Origin: Pukyongia sp963768085
Lineage (GTDB): Bacteria; Bacteroidota; Bacteroidia; Flavobacteriales; Flavobacteriaceae
Reading direction: 5' to 3'
NCBI GenBank assembly: GCA_963768085.1
Contig: CAVYGO010000003.1
Location: forward strand, 434,001-498,000
DNA: 64,000 bases
Part shown: piece by piece, positions 8,760 through 17,803 of the stretch
Numbering within the stretch: the first letter of the stretch is position 1
How the letters are laid out: each line of letters starts with the position of its first letter
The notes under the pieces: model-generated
Told to the model about the DNA's origin: nothing
What the model saw: only the letters and a program-made list of their open reading frames with translations
Databases searched by the model: none
Program-made: the position numbers and the translations under genes

Positions 8760-10763
8760 TTATTTATAACTTCTTGTCTTAACTTCTATATTCTCGTAGT
8801 TCAATTCTTCCTTATGCAGTACCGCATTTCCAGGGTCGCCCTTATATTCCCAGGCTGCCACATACATGAAATTCTCGTCATTTCGCATTGCTTCGCCTTC
8901 TTCCGTTTGATATTCTTCCCTGAAATGTCCTCCACAGGATTCATTTCGCTGTAATGCATCCATAGCAAAAAGTTCCCCCAATTCGAGGAAATCGGCAACA
9001 CGCATTGCTTTTTCAAGTTCCGGATTCACTTCATCGGCATCTCCGGGAACCATTACGTCCTTCCAGAATGACTCACGAAGCTCACGTATTTCGGCAATAG
9101 CTTCTTTAAGACCTTTTTCATTTCGAGACATCCCCACATTATTCCACATAATCTTTCCAAGTCGCTTGTGAAAATGATCTACAGATTTGGACCCATTATT
9201 ATTAATCAGTTTATCGAGTTGTTCCTGAATGTTCTTTTCGGCTTCTGCGAATTCCGGTAATTCGGTAGAGATGGATCCGGTCCTGATGTCATCGGCAAGG
9301 TAATCCCCGATAGTGTATGGCAACACAAAATATCCATCTGCTAATCCCTGCATCAGGGCTGAAGCTCCAAGCCTGTTCGCGCCGTGATCGCTGTAATTGG
9401 CTTCACCCGCACAGTAGCATCCCGGAATAGTGGTTTCTAAATTATAATCCACCCAAACACCTCCCATGGTGTAATGTACGGCAGGATAGATCATCATAGG
9501 TGTCTTATAAGGATTTTCATCCACGATCTTCTCATACATCTGGAATAGGTTACCGTATTTTGTTTCAATAACCTTTTCACCCAATTCTCTTATTTTTTCT
9601 TCTGAAGGATTTTCGATATGCTCCACGGCGGCAACTTCCTTACCGTATCTCATAATCGCAGAAGCGAAATCGAGGAAAACTGCTTCCCCTGTCTTATTCA
9701 CTCCGAATCCAGCATCGCATCGTTCCTTTGCAGCCCGAGAGGCCACATCACGAGGTACTAAATTACCAAAGGAAGGATATCGTCGCTCCAGATAATAATC
9801 TCGATCTTCTTCTGCCAGGTTAACCGGCTTAAGCTCACCCTTCCGGATAGCCTCGGCATCTTCATGTTTTTTAGGCACCCAGATCCTTCCATCATTCCGA
9901 AGGGATTCAGACATCAATGTCAATTTCGACTGATGATCCCCAGAAACCGGAATACAAGTTGGATGGATTTGCGTGTAACAAGGGTTTGCAAAATAGGCTC
10001 CGCGTTTGTGAATTTTCCATGAGGCAGTCACATTACTTCCCATAGCATTCGTAGAAAGGTAAAATACATTTCCATAACCTCCGGTAGCGATAACCACCGC
10101 ATGGCCAGAATGTCTTTCCAATTCGCCGGTTACCATATCGCGTGCAATGATACCCCTGGCCTTACCATCTACGATCACCAGGTCCAGCATTTCATGTCGG
10201 TTGTACGATTTTATCTTTCCCCGGTTGATTTGTCGGTTCATTGCCGAATAAGCACCTAACAGAAGTTGCTGGCCGGTCTGACCTTTCGCATAGAATGTAC
10301 GTGAAACCAGTACTCCTCCAAAGGAGCGGTTGTCTAATAACCCGCCATATTCACGGGCAAAAGGAACTCCCTGAGCAACACATTGATCAATAATATTCCC
10401 CGACACTTCCGCAAGGCGGTATACATTCTCTTCCCTGGAACGGTAGTCACCACCTTTGATCGTATCGTAGAAAAGACGATAGGTGGAGTCACCATCGCCT
10501 TGATAATTTTTAGCTGCATTGATCCCTCCCTGGGCAGCGATCGAGTGCGCCCGGCGAGGAGAATCCTGATAACAGAAAGTCTTTACATTATAACCCAGCT
10601 CCGCCAGGGTGGCGGCGGCGCTTCCACCAGCAAGGCCTGTTCCCACCACGATAACATCTATGTTACGTTTGTTGGCAGGATTAACCAGGTCAATATCGTT
10701 TTTATGTTTTGTCCACTTTTCGCTTAAGGGTCCGCTAGGTACTTTAGAATTCAAATTCGACAT
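8760..10763 (-). CDS. sdhA: Succinate dehydrogenase / fumarate reductase flavoprotein subunit
   Basis: The 667-residue protein has a GTGLAGGSAAATLAELG dinucleotide-binding loop, the FAD-attachment neighbourhood HSIAAQGGINAAKN and the C-terminal active-site and FAD block DHGANRLGASAL. It oxidises succinate to fumarate on the cytoplasmic face of the membrane. The length is typical of the long Bacteroidota SdhA. It lies 12 bases after sdhC and 10 before sdhB, so the three are one transcript. Confidence 0.97.
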   Translation of the reverse strand: MSNLNSKVPSGPLSEKWTKHKNDIDLVNPANKRNIDVIVVGTGLAGGSAAATLAELGYNVKTFCYQDSPRRAHSIAAQGGINAAKNYQGDGDSTYRLFYDTIKGGDYRSREENVYRLAEVSGNIIDQCVAQGVPFAREYGGLLDNRSFGGVLVSRTFYAKGQTGQQLLLGAYSAMNRQINRGKIKSYNRHEMLDLVIVDGKARGIIARDMVTGELERHSGHAVVIATGGYGNVFYLSTNAMGSNVTASWKIHKRGAYFANPCYTQIHPTCIPVSGDHQSKLTLMSESLRNDGRIWVPKKHEDAEAIRKGELKPVNLAEEDRDYYLERRYPSFGNLVPRDVASRAAKERCDAGFGVNKTGEAVFLDFASAIMRYGKEVAAVEHIENPSEEKIRELGEKVIETKYGNLFQMYEKIVDENPYKTPMMIYPAVHYTMGGVWVDYNLETTIPGCYCAGEANYSDHGANRLGASALMQGLADGYFVLPYTIGDYLADDIRTGSISTELPEFAEAEKNIQEQLDKLINNNGSKSVDHFHKRLGKIMWNNVGMSRNEKGLKEAIAEIRELRESFWKDVMVPGDADEVNPELEKAMRVADFLELGELFAMDALQRNESCGGHFREEYQTEEGEAMRNDENFMYVAAWEYKGDPGNAVLHKEELNYENIEVKTRSYK

Positions 10764-10775
10764 ATCTTTTGCTTT

Positions 10776-11441
10776 TTAGTGGGGTAATTGATTGAAGTGA
10801 TGATATAAGGCAATGAATACAAATCCCAGAGGGATAAGCACTGCATAAGCCTTTGCAAATTTGGTTAGTGCATTGGAATATTTATTTTTGAAACCAACAC
10901 TTTGAAACGCTGACGCAAATCCATGCCAAAGGTGGAAAATTAAAAGGACGAAAGCCAGAGCATATAAACCAACACGCACCGGGCTCTCAAATTTATGCAC
11001 CAGTTCGGGGAAATACCGGATAGGATCTTCAGGATGTGTCTCGATATACTTATGCACTATCTCAGGCACCCAGAAATCATAGAAATGCAATCCGAGAAAC
11101 GCCAACACCACGACACCGGAAATAAGCATATTGCGGGAAGCCCAGCTGGCACTAAGATTTCCTTTAAAAGATTTATAATTGATGGCCCGTGCTTTTCGGT
11201 TTTGAAGTTCCAGAATAAAGCCCATCACGAAGTGAAAGACCACCCCAAAGATCAAAACAGGTTGAAGTATGAACTGTACAAGCCCGTTTGTTCCCATGAA
11301 ATGTGACCATGAATTGAAGGTTTCCGGATCGATAACCGATGAAATATTTATTACAAAATGTTGTCCGAGGAAAAAGACGAGAAAAAGACCGGAAAGTGCC
11401 ATGGCAACTTTTCGGGCTATGGAAGATTTAATTAATCCCAT
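10776..11441 (-). CDS. sdhC: Succinate dehydrogenase cytochrome b subunit (five-helix, di-heme type)
   Basis: The 221-residue membrane protein has about five hydrophobic segments with His residues placed inside or beside them (GQHFVINIS, VFHFVMGF, FLGLHFYDFW, IFHLWHGFASAFQ, LYHHFNQLPH). This is as expected for the fused cytochrome b of type B succinate:quinone reductases, which bind two hemes and menaquinone. It is first in the operon, with a good promoter at 11472-11502. The ATG at 11441 gives the typical SSIARKVAMALSGLF start. Confidence 0.93.
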   Translation of the reverse strand: MGLIKSSIARKVAMALSGLFLVFFLGQHFVINISSVIDPETFNSWSHFMGTNGLVQFILQPVLIFGVVFHFVMGFILELQNRKARAINYKSFKGNLSASWASRNMLISGVVVLAFLGLHFYDFWVPEIVHKYIETHPEDPIRYFPELVHKFESPVRVGLYALAFVLLIFHLWHGFASAFQSVGFKNKYSNALTKFAKAYAVLIPLGFVFIALYHHFNQLPH

Positions 11442-11471
11442 TATGGTTTTCTTTCAAAAATTTTAGTCTCA

Positions 11472-11502
11472 CAAAAATACGTTTGAAAAGTTTTAACACC
11501 AA
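11472..11502 (-). promoter_or_regulatory. Promoter of sdhCAB
   Basis: On the minus strand TTG (11502-11500), a 20-base spacer and TATTTTTG (11479-11472) form a near-consensus Bacteroidota promoter, with about 25 bases of leader before sdhC. Confidence 0.55.
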
Positions 11503-11753
11503 ACAAATAATTGAATATAAAAAACCGAGTTTATAATTTCCAATTGAATCCCCAAATACATTTTATAAAACCTCAGCTATATGTTTCCTGATATATCATA
11601 TCATGAATTTTAACTAAGGAACAAGTATTCATTACACTGGAAAAATGAATCATTAGATTCGCCATCGATACCGTCATATCAAAAAAATTGCATGTTGCCA
11701 ATTACTACGAACAAAAAATGTTAAAAAGTATCGCGATTAATTCAATTATTGCT

Positions 11754-11761
11754 TAAATTTG
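11754..11761 (+). promoter_or_regulatory. TAAATTTG -7 box of the T9SS cargo gene
   Basis: This is a full match to TAnnTTTG, 39 bases before the ATG at 11801. No TTG is visible at the right distance upstream. Confidence 0.38.
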
Positions 11762-11800
11762 AGAAACTGATTTTAAAATTAATAACTTAAAAGCTAAATT

Positions 11801-12829
11801 ATGAAGAAAATTATTTACTTATTTATGGCATTTTGTATGACCGTAGCCTTCAACGTTAGCGCACAAAGCGCAGACGTGGAGAGTACTTCTACTGAAGTGA
11901 CTCCCGTTGATCGCCAAATGGGGACTCCTCTTGGTATGGAATATCGAGACACTAGAGGTGCTTTGATTTGGGATAACGGACCTCACTTCAATATTCCAGG
12001 CAGTCCGAACATTAGTCAACTACAAACCGTAGTACTTATGCAAAATACACTTGGCGGAGGTGTAAGTGGAGCTTTCTCAATTGCAGATGACTTTACACTT
12101 ACTGCTGAATACAATATCACTGCTATTGATCTTTATGGATATCAAACGGGTGCTCCAACAGCTCCTGCTTCTATCCAGGGTGTTGTGATCCAAGTTTGGG
12201 ATGGCGACCCAAGTGGAGCCGGTGTTGTTGTTGCAGGTGACTTAGTAACTGATGTTTTAGTAGGTGCGGCTTGGTCCAATACTTACAGAGAATCTGATAC
12301 GAGCCCGGGCACTGGTCGTGCCATCCAGTTGGTTAGTGCAAATGTTGATTTCACACTTCCAGCAGGAACTTATTGGTTAGACTGGCAATATATTGGAGAT
12401 GGTGCTTTCTCCGGACCATGGCAACCACCTGTTGTTGAGTTAGACGTAGTGGTTCCTGGAAACGCTTTTCAATCTAATGGAGGTGTTTACGGACCTTGGT
12501 TAGACAGTGGGGCAAATCTTGATCCGCTAGATGCGCCTTTCCAATTATACGGAACTGAAGTTCTAGGTGTAGACGATCAGGTGATCAGTAATGGAGTATC
12601 TTTATTCCCTAATCCAGCTCAAAGTGAAATTACCATTTCAAACAATGCTAGACTTAGTTTAGAGAAAGCTGAGATTTATAATATCCAGGGTAGATTAATG
12701 CAAGTTGTAGACTTGTCTGCTATGGATACTCAGCAAACGGTAAACGTTGCATCTTATGCTGCAGGTGTATACCTTGTGAACATCCATGGACAAAATGGAA
12801 GTGCTACAAAAAGATTTGTTAAGAAATAA
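11801..12829 (+). CDS. Secreted protein with type A T9SS C-terminal sorting domain
   Basis: The 342-residue product has a clear signal peptide (cleavage near VSAQS, about residue 22), a central beta-rich region of about 220 residues rich in Gly, Ala, Asp and Trp with no family I can name, and a T9SS type A C-terminal domain at about 265-342. The last part shows the usual landmarks: LFPNPAQSEITI, the IYNIQGRLM strand, YAAGVYLV and the terminal KRFVKK. It should cross the outer membrane through the type IX system. The gene is monocistronic: it has its own -7 box and ends at a strong hairpin. The codon pattern is even and Gly/Val-rich, as in highly expressed surface proteins. Confidence 0.85.
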   Translation: MKKIIYLFMAFCMTVAFNVSAQSADVESTSTEVTPVDRQMGTPLGMEYRDTRGALIWDNGPHFNIPGSPNISQLQTVVLMQNTLGGGVSGAFSIADDFTLTAEYNITAIDLYGYQTGAPTAPASIQGVVIQVWDGDPSGAGVVVAGDLVTDVLVGAAWSNTYRESDTSPGTGRAIQLVSANVDFTLPAGTYWLDWQYIGDGAFSGPWQPPVVELDVVVPGNAFQSNGGVYGPWLDSGANLDPLDAPFQLYGTEVLGVDDQVISNGVSLFPNPAQSEITISNNARLSLEKAEIYNIQGRLMQVVDLSAMDTQQTVNVASYAAGVYLVNIHGQNGSATKRFVKK

Positions 12830-12842
12830 TTTTTATTTCATA

Positions 12843-12884
12843 GCATAAAAAAACCCGATGGGATTCCATCGGGTTTTTTTATGC
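12843..12884 (+). terminator. Bidirectional terminator between convergent genes
   Basis: A perfect inverted repeat of 19 bases per arm (GCATAAAAAAACCCGATGG with its complement) surrounds a 4-base loop. A-run and T-run lie inside the arms, so it can stop transcription from both sides: the T9SS cargo gene from the left and the sortilin-like gene from the right. Confidence 0.9.
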
Positions 12885-12893
12885 TGAATTTTA

Positions 12894-15737
12894 CTATTTT
12901 ATCTCCATAGTGGTACTGTGAGTTTTGCCTTCCACAAATAGTTCAATGGTATATATACCCCTTGGTAAATAATATATTTCATTATCAGCCTTTTTGAGCT
13001 CTGTCCCTATTTTGGCTAAGCTTTTTACCCCTTTTTCTGAAACAGATAAATCATAGTCGGTAATGTTGATCCCTTTTTCAGCATTTACACTCATCTCTTG
13101 TAGTACAATTCCGTTTTCATTTGACACCTTAAGTTTGGCATTCCCTGACGAAGGACTGTAAAACTGAACATTTCTTGAAGGTTCGAAAGGATCTGACCAG
13201 CGACTAAAACTACTGCCCCATCGACGGGAAGATCGTATGGAGGGTATTTCTGCCAGGAGGATTTCATTCATTGCTTCCGAAGTCATTTGCTGGAGAACTT
13301 CTATATCAGCCCTGTAAAATGAGCGACCGTGTGTTCCAAGGACCAGATCCTTATCTCTTTGCTGAACCACAAGATCATGAACAGCAACGTTCGGTAATCC
13401 ATGGGAAAAGACTTCCCAACGCTCACCCCTATTGAAACTAACCCAGGCGCCATTATCGGTCCCTAAATACAAGAGATTCTCATTTTCAGGATCTTCTTTA
13501 ATAACGTTAACCGATGAAGCCGGCAGGTTGGAAGAAATGTCTATCCAGTTCTGACCATAGTTATCACTTACGTACACATAGGCCTTAAAATTATCCCATC
13601 GGTAACCATTCAAAGTAACATACACTCGTTCCTTTTTATGCTCTGAAGCGATCACTCGGCTTACCCACAGATCCTGTGGAAATGTCGTAGAAATATTTAC
13701 CCAGTTCCCACCTCCGTTTTTGGTGATATGGACCATACCATCATCACTTCCGGCATATAGTAATCCGAACTGGAATCGCGATTCGCTTACAGAAGTTAAA
13801 GTCCCGTAGGCCACATTCCCGGGCTTACCGCCCTTGGTCAGATCCCCGGAAATGGCCTCCCAGTCATCTCCCCGGTTCATACTGCGCATCAACTTGTTAC
13901 CTCCAAGGTAGAGGATGTCCTGGTTGTGAGGACTCAATAAGATGGGGGTTTGCCAGTTGAAACGATAAGGATTCTCTCCCAACTCATGTTTTGGCTGAAT
14001 ATAGGCTCGTTCCTCATTCTCAAGATCAAGTCTATAGTAATTGCCGAATTGGAATCCTGTATACACTATATTCGAATTTCTGTTGTCGATCTGAACCTGC
14101 ATCCCATCACCACCCATGATAAATTTATAAGGATTCTCGCCGCTTTGCTGCCAGCGATAATCCATTTCCGCGTTATTAGCACCCTTCCAAACACCGTTAT
14201 CCTGTAGTCCACCGTATACGTTATATGGTTTTTCGTTATCTACATTCACCGTATAGAATTGTCCTACAGCCGGAGCGTTATTCTTAATCCATGTTTCGCC
14301 ATCATCATAGGATATATTCACACCGCCGTCATTTCCATCAATAAGATGACCGGGCATTTTCGGATTTATCCATAGGGCATGATGATCGCCATGAACATTT
14401 TCGGCACCTATAGATTCGAAGGTTTTTCCGCCATCGGCAGATTTTAAGATGGGTACACCATACATATAGATCTTATCTCCATTGCTGGGGTCCACATGTA
14501 TTTTTCCGAAATAATAACCATACGAATAATAGATGCCATCCAGATAACCATCGTGGGTCTTCTTCCAGGTTTTTCCACCGTCGGTACTTTTATATATTTC
14601 AGCACCTATCACCGGTGTATCGAATAACATGCTGTTGGCATCTTCCAGGTATCGTGCGAGATCTATAGGTTTCACGGTGCCGCTTCGAACCATATCCTTG
14701 ACATTTTCAGCTCGATACTTTTCCTGGAAACCATTCTGCCTTAGGAAATCTTTCAACCTGTTATTATCCAGTCCTAAAAATTGGGAAACGGTCATGGTTT
14801 TAAAATCATCTTTCTGAAGCATCCCGTCATTAGATTCATTCTTCTGTGGTTCATCTCTTCGGTTCTGGTTATCATGAATGGCATAAACCGTATTTGCATC
14901 TACGACCGCAATACCAATACGCCCTACACCGTCCCCGGAAGGAAATCCACTTCCCTGTACCGTTATCTTTGTCCATGTACTGCCGGCATCCGTACTCTTA
15001 TAAATGGCACTACCATCACCATTCCCGCGAAAATTCCAGGCCTTCCTGTCCTTGTCCCAGGAAGAAGCATACATTAAATTGAAGTTATTTCGGTCTGTAT
15101 CCAACTCGATGATCCCGGTTTGATCGTCCACAAAAAGGGTGCGATTCCACGATTTGCCACCATCTATTGTTTTGTAGACTCCGCGTTCGGAATTCTTAGA
15201 ATACAAATGACCCACGGCACCTACTACCAGCTCATCGGGATTATTTGGATTTATCACAATCTTACTAATATGATGTGTGTCTTTCAACCCCATATTCTGC
15301 CATGATTTGCCGCCATCTTCAGATTTAAGTAAACCAATTCCGGCATAAGAAGATCTGGAAGCATTTACTTCGCCCGTTCCAACCCAGATCACATTATTCT
15401 TCCAGTCGACAGCCAGGCTGCCTACGTTTTGTGTTGGACTCGAATCCAATATCGGTTCGAAGGAGGTGCCATTATTTTTTGTATGCCATACACCTCCGCT
15501 GGCATAACCCACATAAAACTCTACAGGATGGTCCGGGTTTACGGCAAAATCGACAACGCGTCCGCTCATAATTGTAGGGCCGATACTTTCAAACGGCAGA
15601 TTTTTTACAATGGACGTTTCTGTTAACTGTAGTTTTTGTTGTAACCCTTTTTCAACTTCCGAAGCGGGAGTCGCTGCAGGTTGTCCGTAAACAGCCAGAG
15701 AAATAAGCGTAATGGTAAGAATGATTAGTTTTTTCAT
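12894..15737 (-). CDS. Secreted sortilin/VPS10-like BNR-propeller protein (glycosyl-hydrolase-like)
   Basis: The 947-residue protein begins with a signal peptide (MKKLIILTITLISLAVYGQ). It is filled with BNR/Asp-box-like propeller repeats such as SEDGGKSWQNMG, TIDGGKSWNR, STDAGSTWTK, STDGGKTWKK and SYDDGETWIK, the pattern of VPS10/sortilin and GH74-type propellers. A region at about 295-365 breaks the propeller, and the C-terminal 100 residues form a beta domain (NAKLKVSNENG, EIYYLPRGIYTIELF). No type A T9SS signature is visible. The longest open frame starts 84 bases upstream at 15821, but a consensus promoter lies within that extension, so the ATG at 15737 with its signal peptide was chosen. 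Catalytic activity cannot be claimed. Confidence 0.88.
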   Translation of the reverse strand: MKKLIILTITLISLAVYGQPAATPASEVEKGLQQKLQLTETSIVKNLPFESIGPTIMSGRVVDFAVNPDHPVEFYVGYASGGVWHTKNNGTSFEPILDSSPTQNVGSLAVDWKNNVIWVGTGEVNASRSSYAGIGLLKSEDGGKSWQNMGLKDTHHISKIVINPNNPDELVVGAVGHLYSKNSERGVYKTIDGGKSWNRTLFVDDQTGIIELDTDRNNFNLMYASSWDKDRKAWNFRGNGDGSAIYKSTDAGSTWTKITVQGSGFPSGDGVGRIGIAVVDANTVYAIHDNQNRRDEPQKNESNDGMLQKDDFKTMTVSQFLGLDNNRLKDFLRQNGFQEKYRAENVKDMVRSGTVKPIDLARYLEDANSMLFDTPVIGAEIYKSTDGGKTWKKTHDGYLDGIYYSYGYYFGKIHVDPSNGDKIYMYGVPILKSADGGKTFESIGAENVHGDHHALWINPKMPGHLIDGNDGGVNISYDDGETWIKNNAPAVGQFYTVNVDNEKPYNVYGGLQDNGVWKGANNAEMDYRWQQSGENPYKFIMGGDGMQVQIDNRNSNIVYTGFQFGNYYRLDLENEERAYIQPKHELGENPYRFNWQTPILLSPHNQDILYLGGNKLMRSMNRGDDWEAISGDLTKGGKPGNVAYGTLTSVSESRFQFGLLYAGSDDGMVHITKNGGGNWVNISTTFPQDLWVSRVIASEHKKERVYVTLNGYRWDNFKAYVYVSDNYGQNWIDISSNLPASSVNVIKEDPENENLLYLGTDNGAWVSFNRGERWEVFSHGLPNVAVHDLVVQQRDKDLVLGTHGRSFYRADIEVLQQMTSEAMNEILLAEIPSIRSSRRWGSSFSRWSDPFEPSRNVQFYSPSSGNAKLKVSNENGIVLQEMSVNAEKGINITDYDLSVSEKGVKSLAKIGTELKKADNEIYYLPRGIYTIELFVEGKTHSTTMEIK

Positions 15738-15758
15738 TTTTGGTGGTTTTTCAGTTTC

Positions 15759-15788
15759 TGAAAGTACTGAAGTCTGCTCCCATGTCAA
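15759..15788 (-). promoter_or_regulatory. Promoter of the sortilin-like gene
   Basis: On the minus strand TTG (15788-15786), a spacer of exactly 19 bases and TACTTTCA (15766-15759) give a good Bacteroidota promoter about 20 bases ahead of the ATG at 15737. Confidence 0.52.
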
Positions 15789-15836
15789 AATTTTTTTTTC
15801 AAGTTTAACAGTAATGGTCACCTGAACTTTTTCACG

Positions 15837-15844
15837 TATTTTTG
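15837..15844 (+). promoter_or_regulatory. TATTTTTG box of the Xaa-Pro aminopeptidase gene
   Basis: This is a full match to TAnnTTTG, with TGG instead of TTG at the -33 position (15815-15817). It lies back to back with the sortilin-like promoter. It ends 2 bases before the ATG at 15846, so that ATG is probably not in the transcript and the ATG at 15867 is the start. Confidence 0.5.
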
Positions 15845-15866
15845 AATGAAATCAGAAGTTACAACC

Positions 15867-17159
15867 ATGAAATACCAACCTATAGATAAGGCACTTTATA
15901 TTAAGAACCGCAAGAATTTTATGGCAGAAATGAAACCTAAAAGTCTTGCTGTATTTAACAGTAATGATATTTATCCAATTAGTGCAGATAGCACCATGCC
16001 CTTTCAGCAACACAGGGATATACTCTATTTAAGTGGTGTGGACCAGGAAGAGAGTATCCTTCTATTATTCCCGGATGCCATGGAAGAAAAACACAGGGAA
16101 GTACTATTCGTTCGCGAAACCAACGAGCATATTGCGATCTGGGAAGGAGAAAAACTTACCAAAGAACGCGCCACGGAGGTGAGTGGCGTTAAAACCGTTT
16201 ACTGGTTATCCGACTTCGACAAAATATTCTTCGAATTGATGACCCAGTCTGAGATCATATATTTCAACACCAACGAACATTACCGCCAGTCTGTAGAGAC
16301 CGAAACGCGGGAAGCACGATTTATAAGAGCCACTAAGAAGAAGTTCCCGGCCCACAGTTATGCTAAGAGCAATCCTGTGTTACAACGCCTTCGTTCGGTT
16401 AAGGATCCGTTGGAAATTGAAGTGTTACAACATGCCTGCGACATTACGGAAAAAGGGTATCGCAGAGTACTGAATTTTGTGAAACCCGGAGTTTGGGAAT
16501 ACGAAATTGAAGCTGAATTCATGCATGAATTCCTTCGGAACCGCTCTGACGGGTTCGCCTATACACCTATCATCGCCAGTGGAAATAACGCCAACGTGCT
16601 GCACTACATTGAGAATAACCAGCGATGTAAAGCAGGGGACCTGATCCTGATGGATGTAGGAGCGTCTTACGCTAATTATAGCAGTGATATGACACGAATG
16701 GTTCCTGTAAGTGGAAAGTTCACAAACAGGCAACGTGCAGTTTATGATGCTGTGATGAGGGTAAAGGATGAAGCTACCAAGATGTTGGTGCCGGGAGCGT
16801 TTTGGAAAGAATATCACGTGGAAGTAGGAAAACTTATGACTTCTGAACTGTTATCTCTAGGACTTATCGACAAGGCCGATGTACAAAATGAAGATCCCGA
16901 TTGGCCCGCTTACAAGAAATATTTCATGCACGGAACGAGCCACCATATGGGTCTTGATACACATGACTACGGTATTTTATGGGAACCTATCAAAGCCGGA
17001 ATGGTATTTACTGTGGAACCCGGAATCTATATTCCTGAAGAGGGATTTGGAATTCGACTGGAGGATGATGTCGTTGTGCAGGAGCAGGGAGCGCCCTTTA
17101 ACCTGATGCGAAATATACCTATTGAAGCTGATGAAATAGAAGACTTGATGAACTCATAG
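15867..17159 (+). CDS. Aminopeptidase P family protein (Xaa-Pro aminopeptidase)
   Basis: The 430-residue product has the N-terminal creatinase-like domain and the pita-bread metallopeptidase domain. The di-metal ligands are visible: two Asp in LMDVGASYANYSSDMTR, His in MHGTSHHMGLDTHD, Glu in FTVEPGIYIPEEG and Glu in GIRLEDDVVV. It removes N-terminal residues ahead of proline. No signal peptide is present. Its start MKYQPIDKALYIKNRKNF matches the usual start of flavobacterial homologues, and an ATG 21 bases earlier is too close to the -7 box. A bidirectional terminator follows. Confidence 0.93.
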   Translation: MKYQPIDKALYIKNRKNFMAEMKPKSLAVFNSNDIYPISADSTMPFQQHRDILYLSGVDQEESILLLFPDAMEEKHREVLFVRETNEHIAIWEGEKLTKERATEVSGVKTVYWLSDFDKIFFELMTQSEIIYFNTNEHYRQSVETETREARFIRATKKKFPAHSYAKSNPVLQRLRSVKDPLEIEVLQHACDITEKGYRRVLNFVKPGVWEYEIEAEFMHEFLRNRSDGFAYTPIIASGNNANVLHYIENNQRCKAGDLILMDVGASYANYSSDMTRMVPVSGKFTNRQRAVYDAVMRVKDEATKMLVPGAFWKEYHVEVGKLMTSELLSLGLIDKADVQNEDPDWPAYKKYFMHGTSHHMGLDTHDYGILWEPIKAGMVFTVEPGIYIPEEGFGIRLEDDVVVQEQGAPFNLMRNIPIEADEIEDLMNS

Positions 17160-17178
17160 CTCAATGATATTGTGAACT

Positions 17179-17210
17179 AAAAAAGGCTATCTGGTGAGAT
17201 AGCCTTTTTT
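17179..17210 (+). terminator. Bidirectional terminator after the Xaa-Pro aminopeptidase
   Basis: An 8-base stem (GGCTATCT/AGATAGCC, 17185-17204) with a GGTG loop is flanked by an A-run and a T-run. It can serve both the aminopeptidase and the convergent CBM48-like gene. Confidence 0.85.
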
Positions 17211-17228
17211 AGTTAACTTCAATTCGTT

Positions 17229-17525
17229 TTAAACGTGTAATACACCGTTTTCAGTTGAAGCGAATTCATTCCATTGGTAGCTGTCCGCCTGGTCGTCGTT
17301 GGTCCAGTTGCCGTCTACGACATATCTGAATTCGTAAGATTGATTTTTATCAAGATCAACTGTTCCTTTAAAAGATCCGTTCTTTAATTTCTTCAACGGT
17401 GTTGTTTCCGCATTCCATGCGTTAAATGATCCTGCTACTTTTACTTCAGTTGCCTCGGCGGCAGGAACTGTAAAGGTTACTTTACAGATTGGCTTGCTCT
17501 TCAAATATTGTTTTGTAATAGCCAT
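17229..17525 (-). CDS. Small isoamylase early-set / CBM48-like (AMPK glycogen-binding type) protein
   Basis: The 98-residue protein is a single glycogen-binding-like Ig fold. It has VTFTVPAAEATEVKVAGSF, the tryptophan-rich NAWNAETTPL loop, the GSFKGTVDL strand and the YEFRYVVDGNWTND motif, as in CBM48/AMPK-beta domains. No catalytic domain is attached, so it may bind glycogen-like glucan or regulate a partner. The ATG at 17525 was used because a TTG-N19-TAGATTTA promoter lies within the longer frame that begins at 17564. It is convergent with the aminopeptidase. Confidence 0.85.
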   Translation of the reverse strand: MAITKQYLKSKPICKVTFTVPAAEATEVKVAGSFNAWNAETTPLKKLKNGSFKGTVDLDKNQSYEFRYVVDGNWTNDDQADSYQWNEFASTENGVLHV

Positions 17526-17548
17526 GATTTTAAGTTTTAAGTTCGCGA

Positions 17549-17578
17549 TAAATCTATGATACATATTGGTATTTACAA
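17549..17578 (-). promoter_or_regulatory. Promoter of the CBM48-like gene
   Basis: On the minus strand TTG (17578-17576), 19 bases and TAGATTTA (17556-17549) fit the Bacteroidota consensus with one mismatch. The expected leader is about 18 bases. Confidence 0.5.
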
Positions 17579-17803
17579 ACGCTTAATATTAAAAATATCA
17601 GACAATTACGAATATTTTAAAAAGAGATGTCGTCCATTATGAACTTGCAAAAAAAGAGGTGGTAAAAAGGTGAAATTCGCAATAAAATGTCCGGAAAATT
17701 GTTGCGGAAAATTTGATGAAATATTACTACATCGTTTTCGCTTACAAAGATTTTTTCTGAAAAACTGCCAAAAACGTCAAATTTCGTTCCCGCCTTGCGA
17801 ATT

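Larger units (their letters stand above)
11442..11800. other. Divergent intergenic region between sdhC and a T9SS cargo gene
   Basis: This AT-rich stretch of 359 bases has no convincing reading frame. It holds the sdh promoter on the minus side and a TAAATTTG box near the plus-strand gene. The middle, about 11510-11730, shows nothing I can name. Confidence 0.6.

Noticed and set aside
12895..15737. Assignment of the sortilin-like protein as an active glycosidase
   Set aside because: BNR/Asp-box repeats define the propeller fold but not activity; catalytic residues of GH74 or sialidases cannot be placed.
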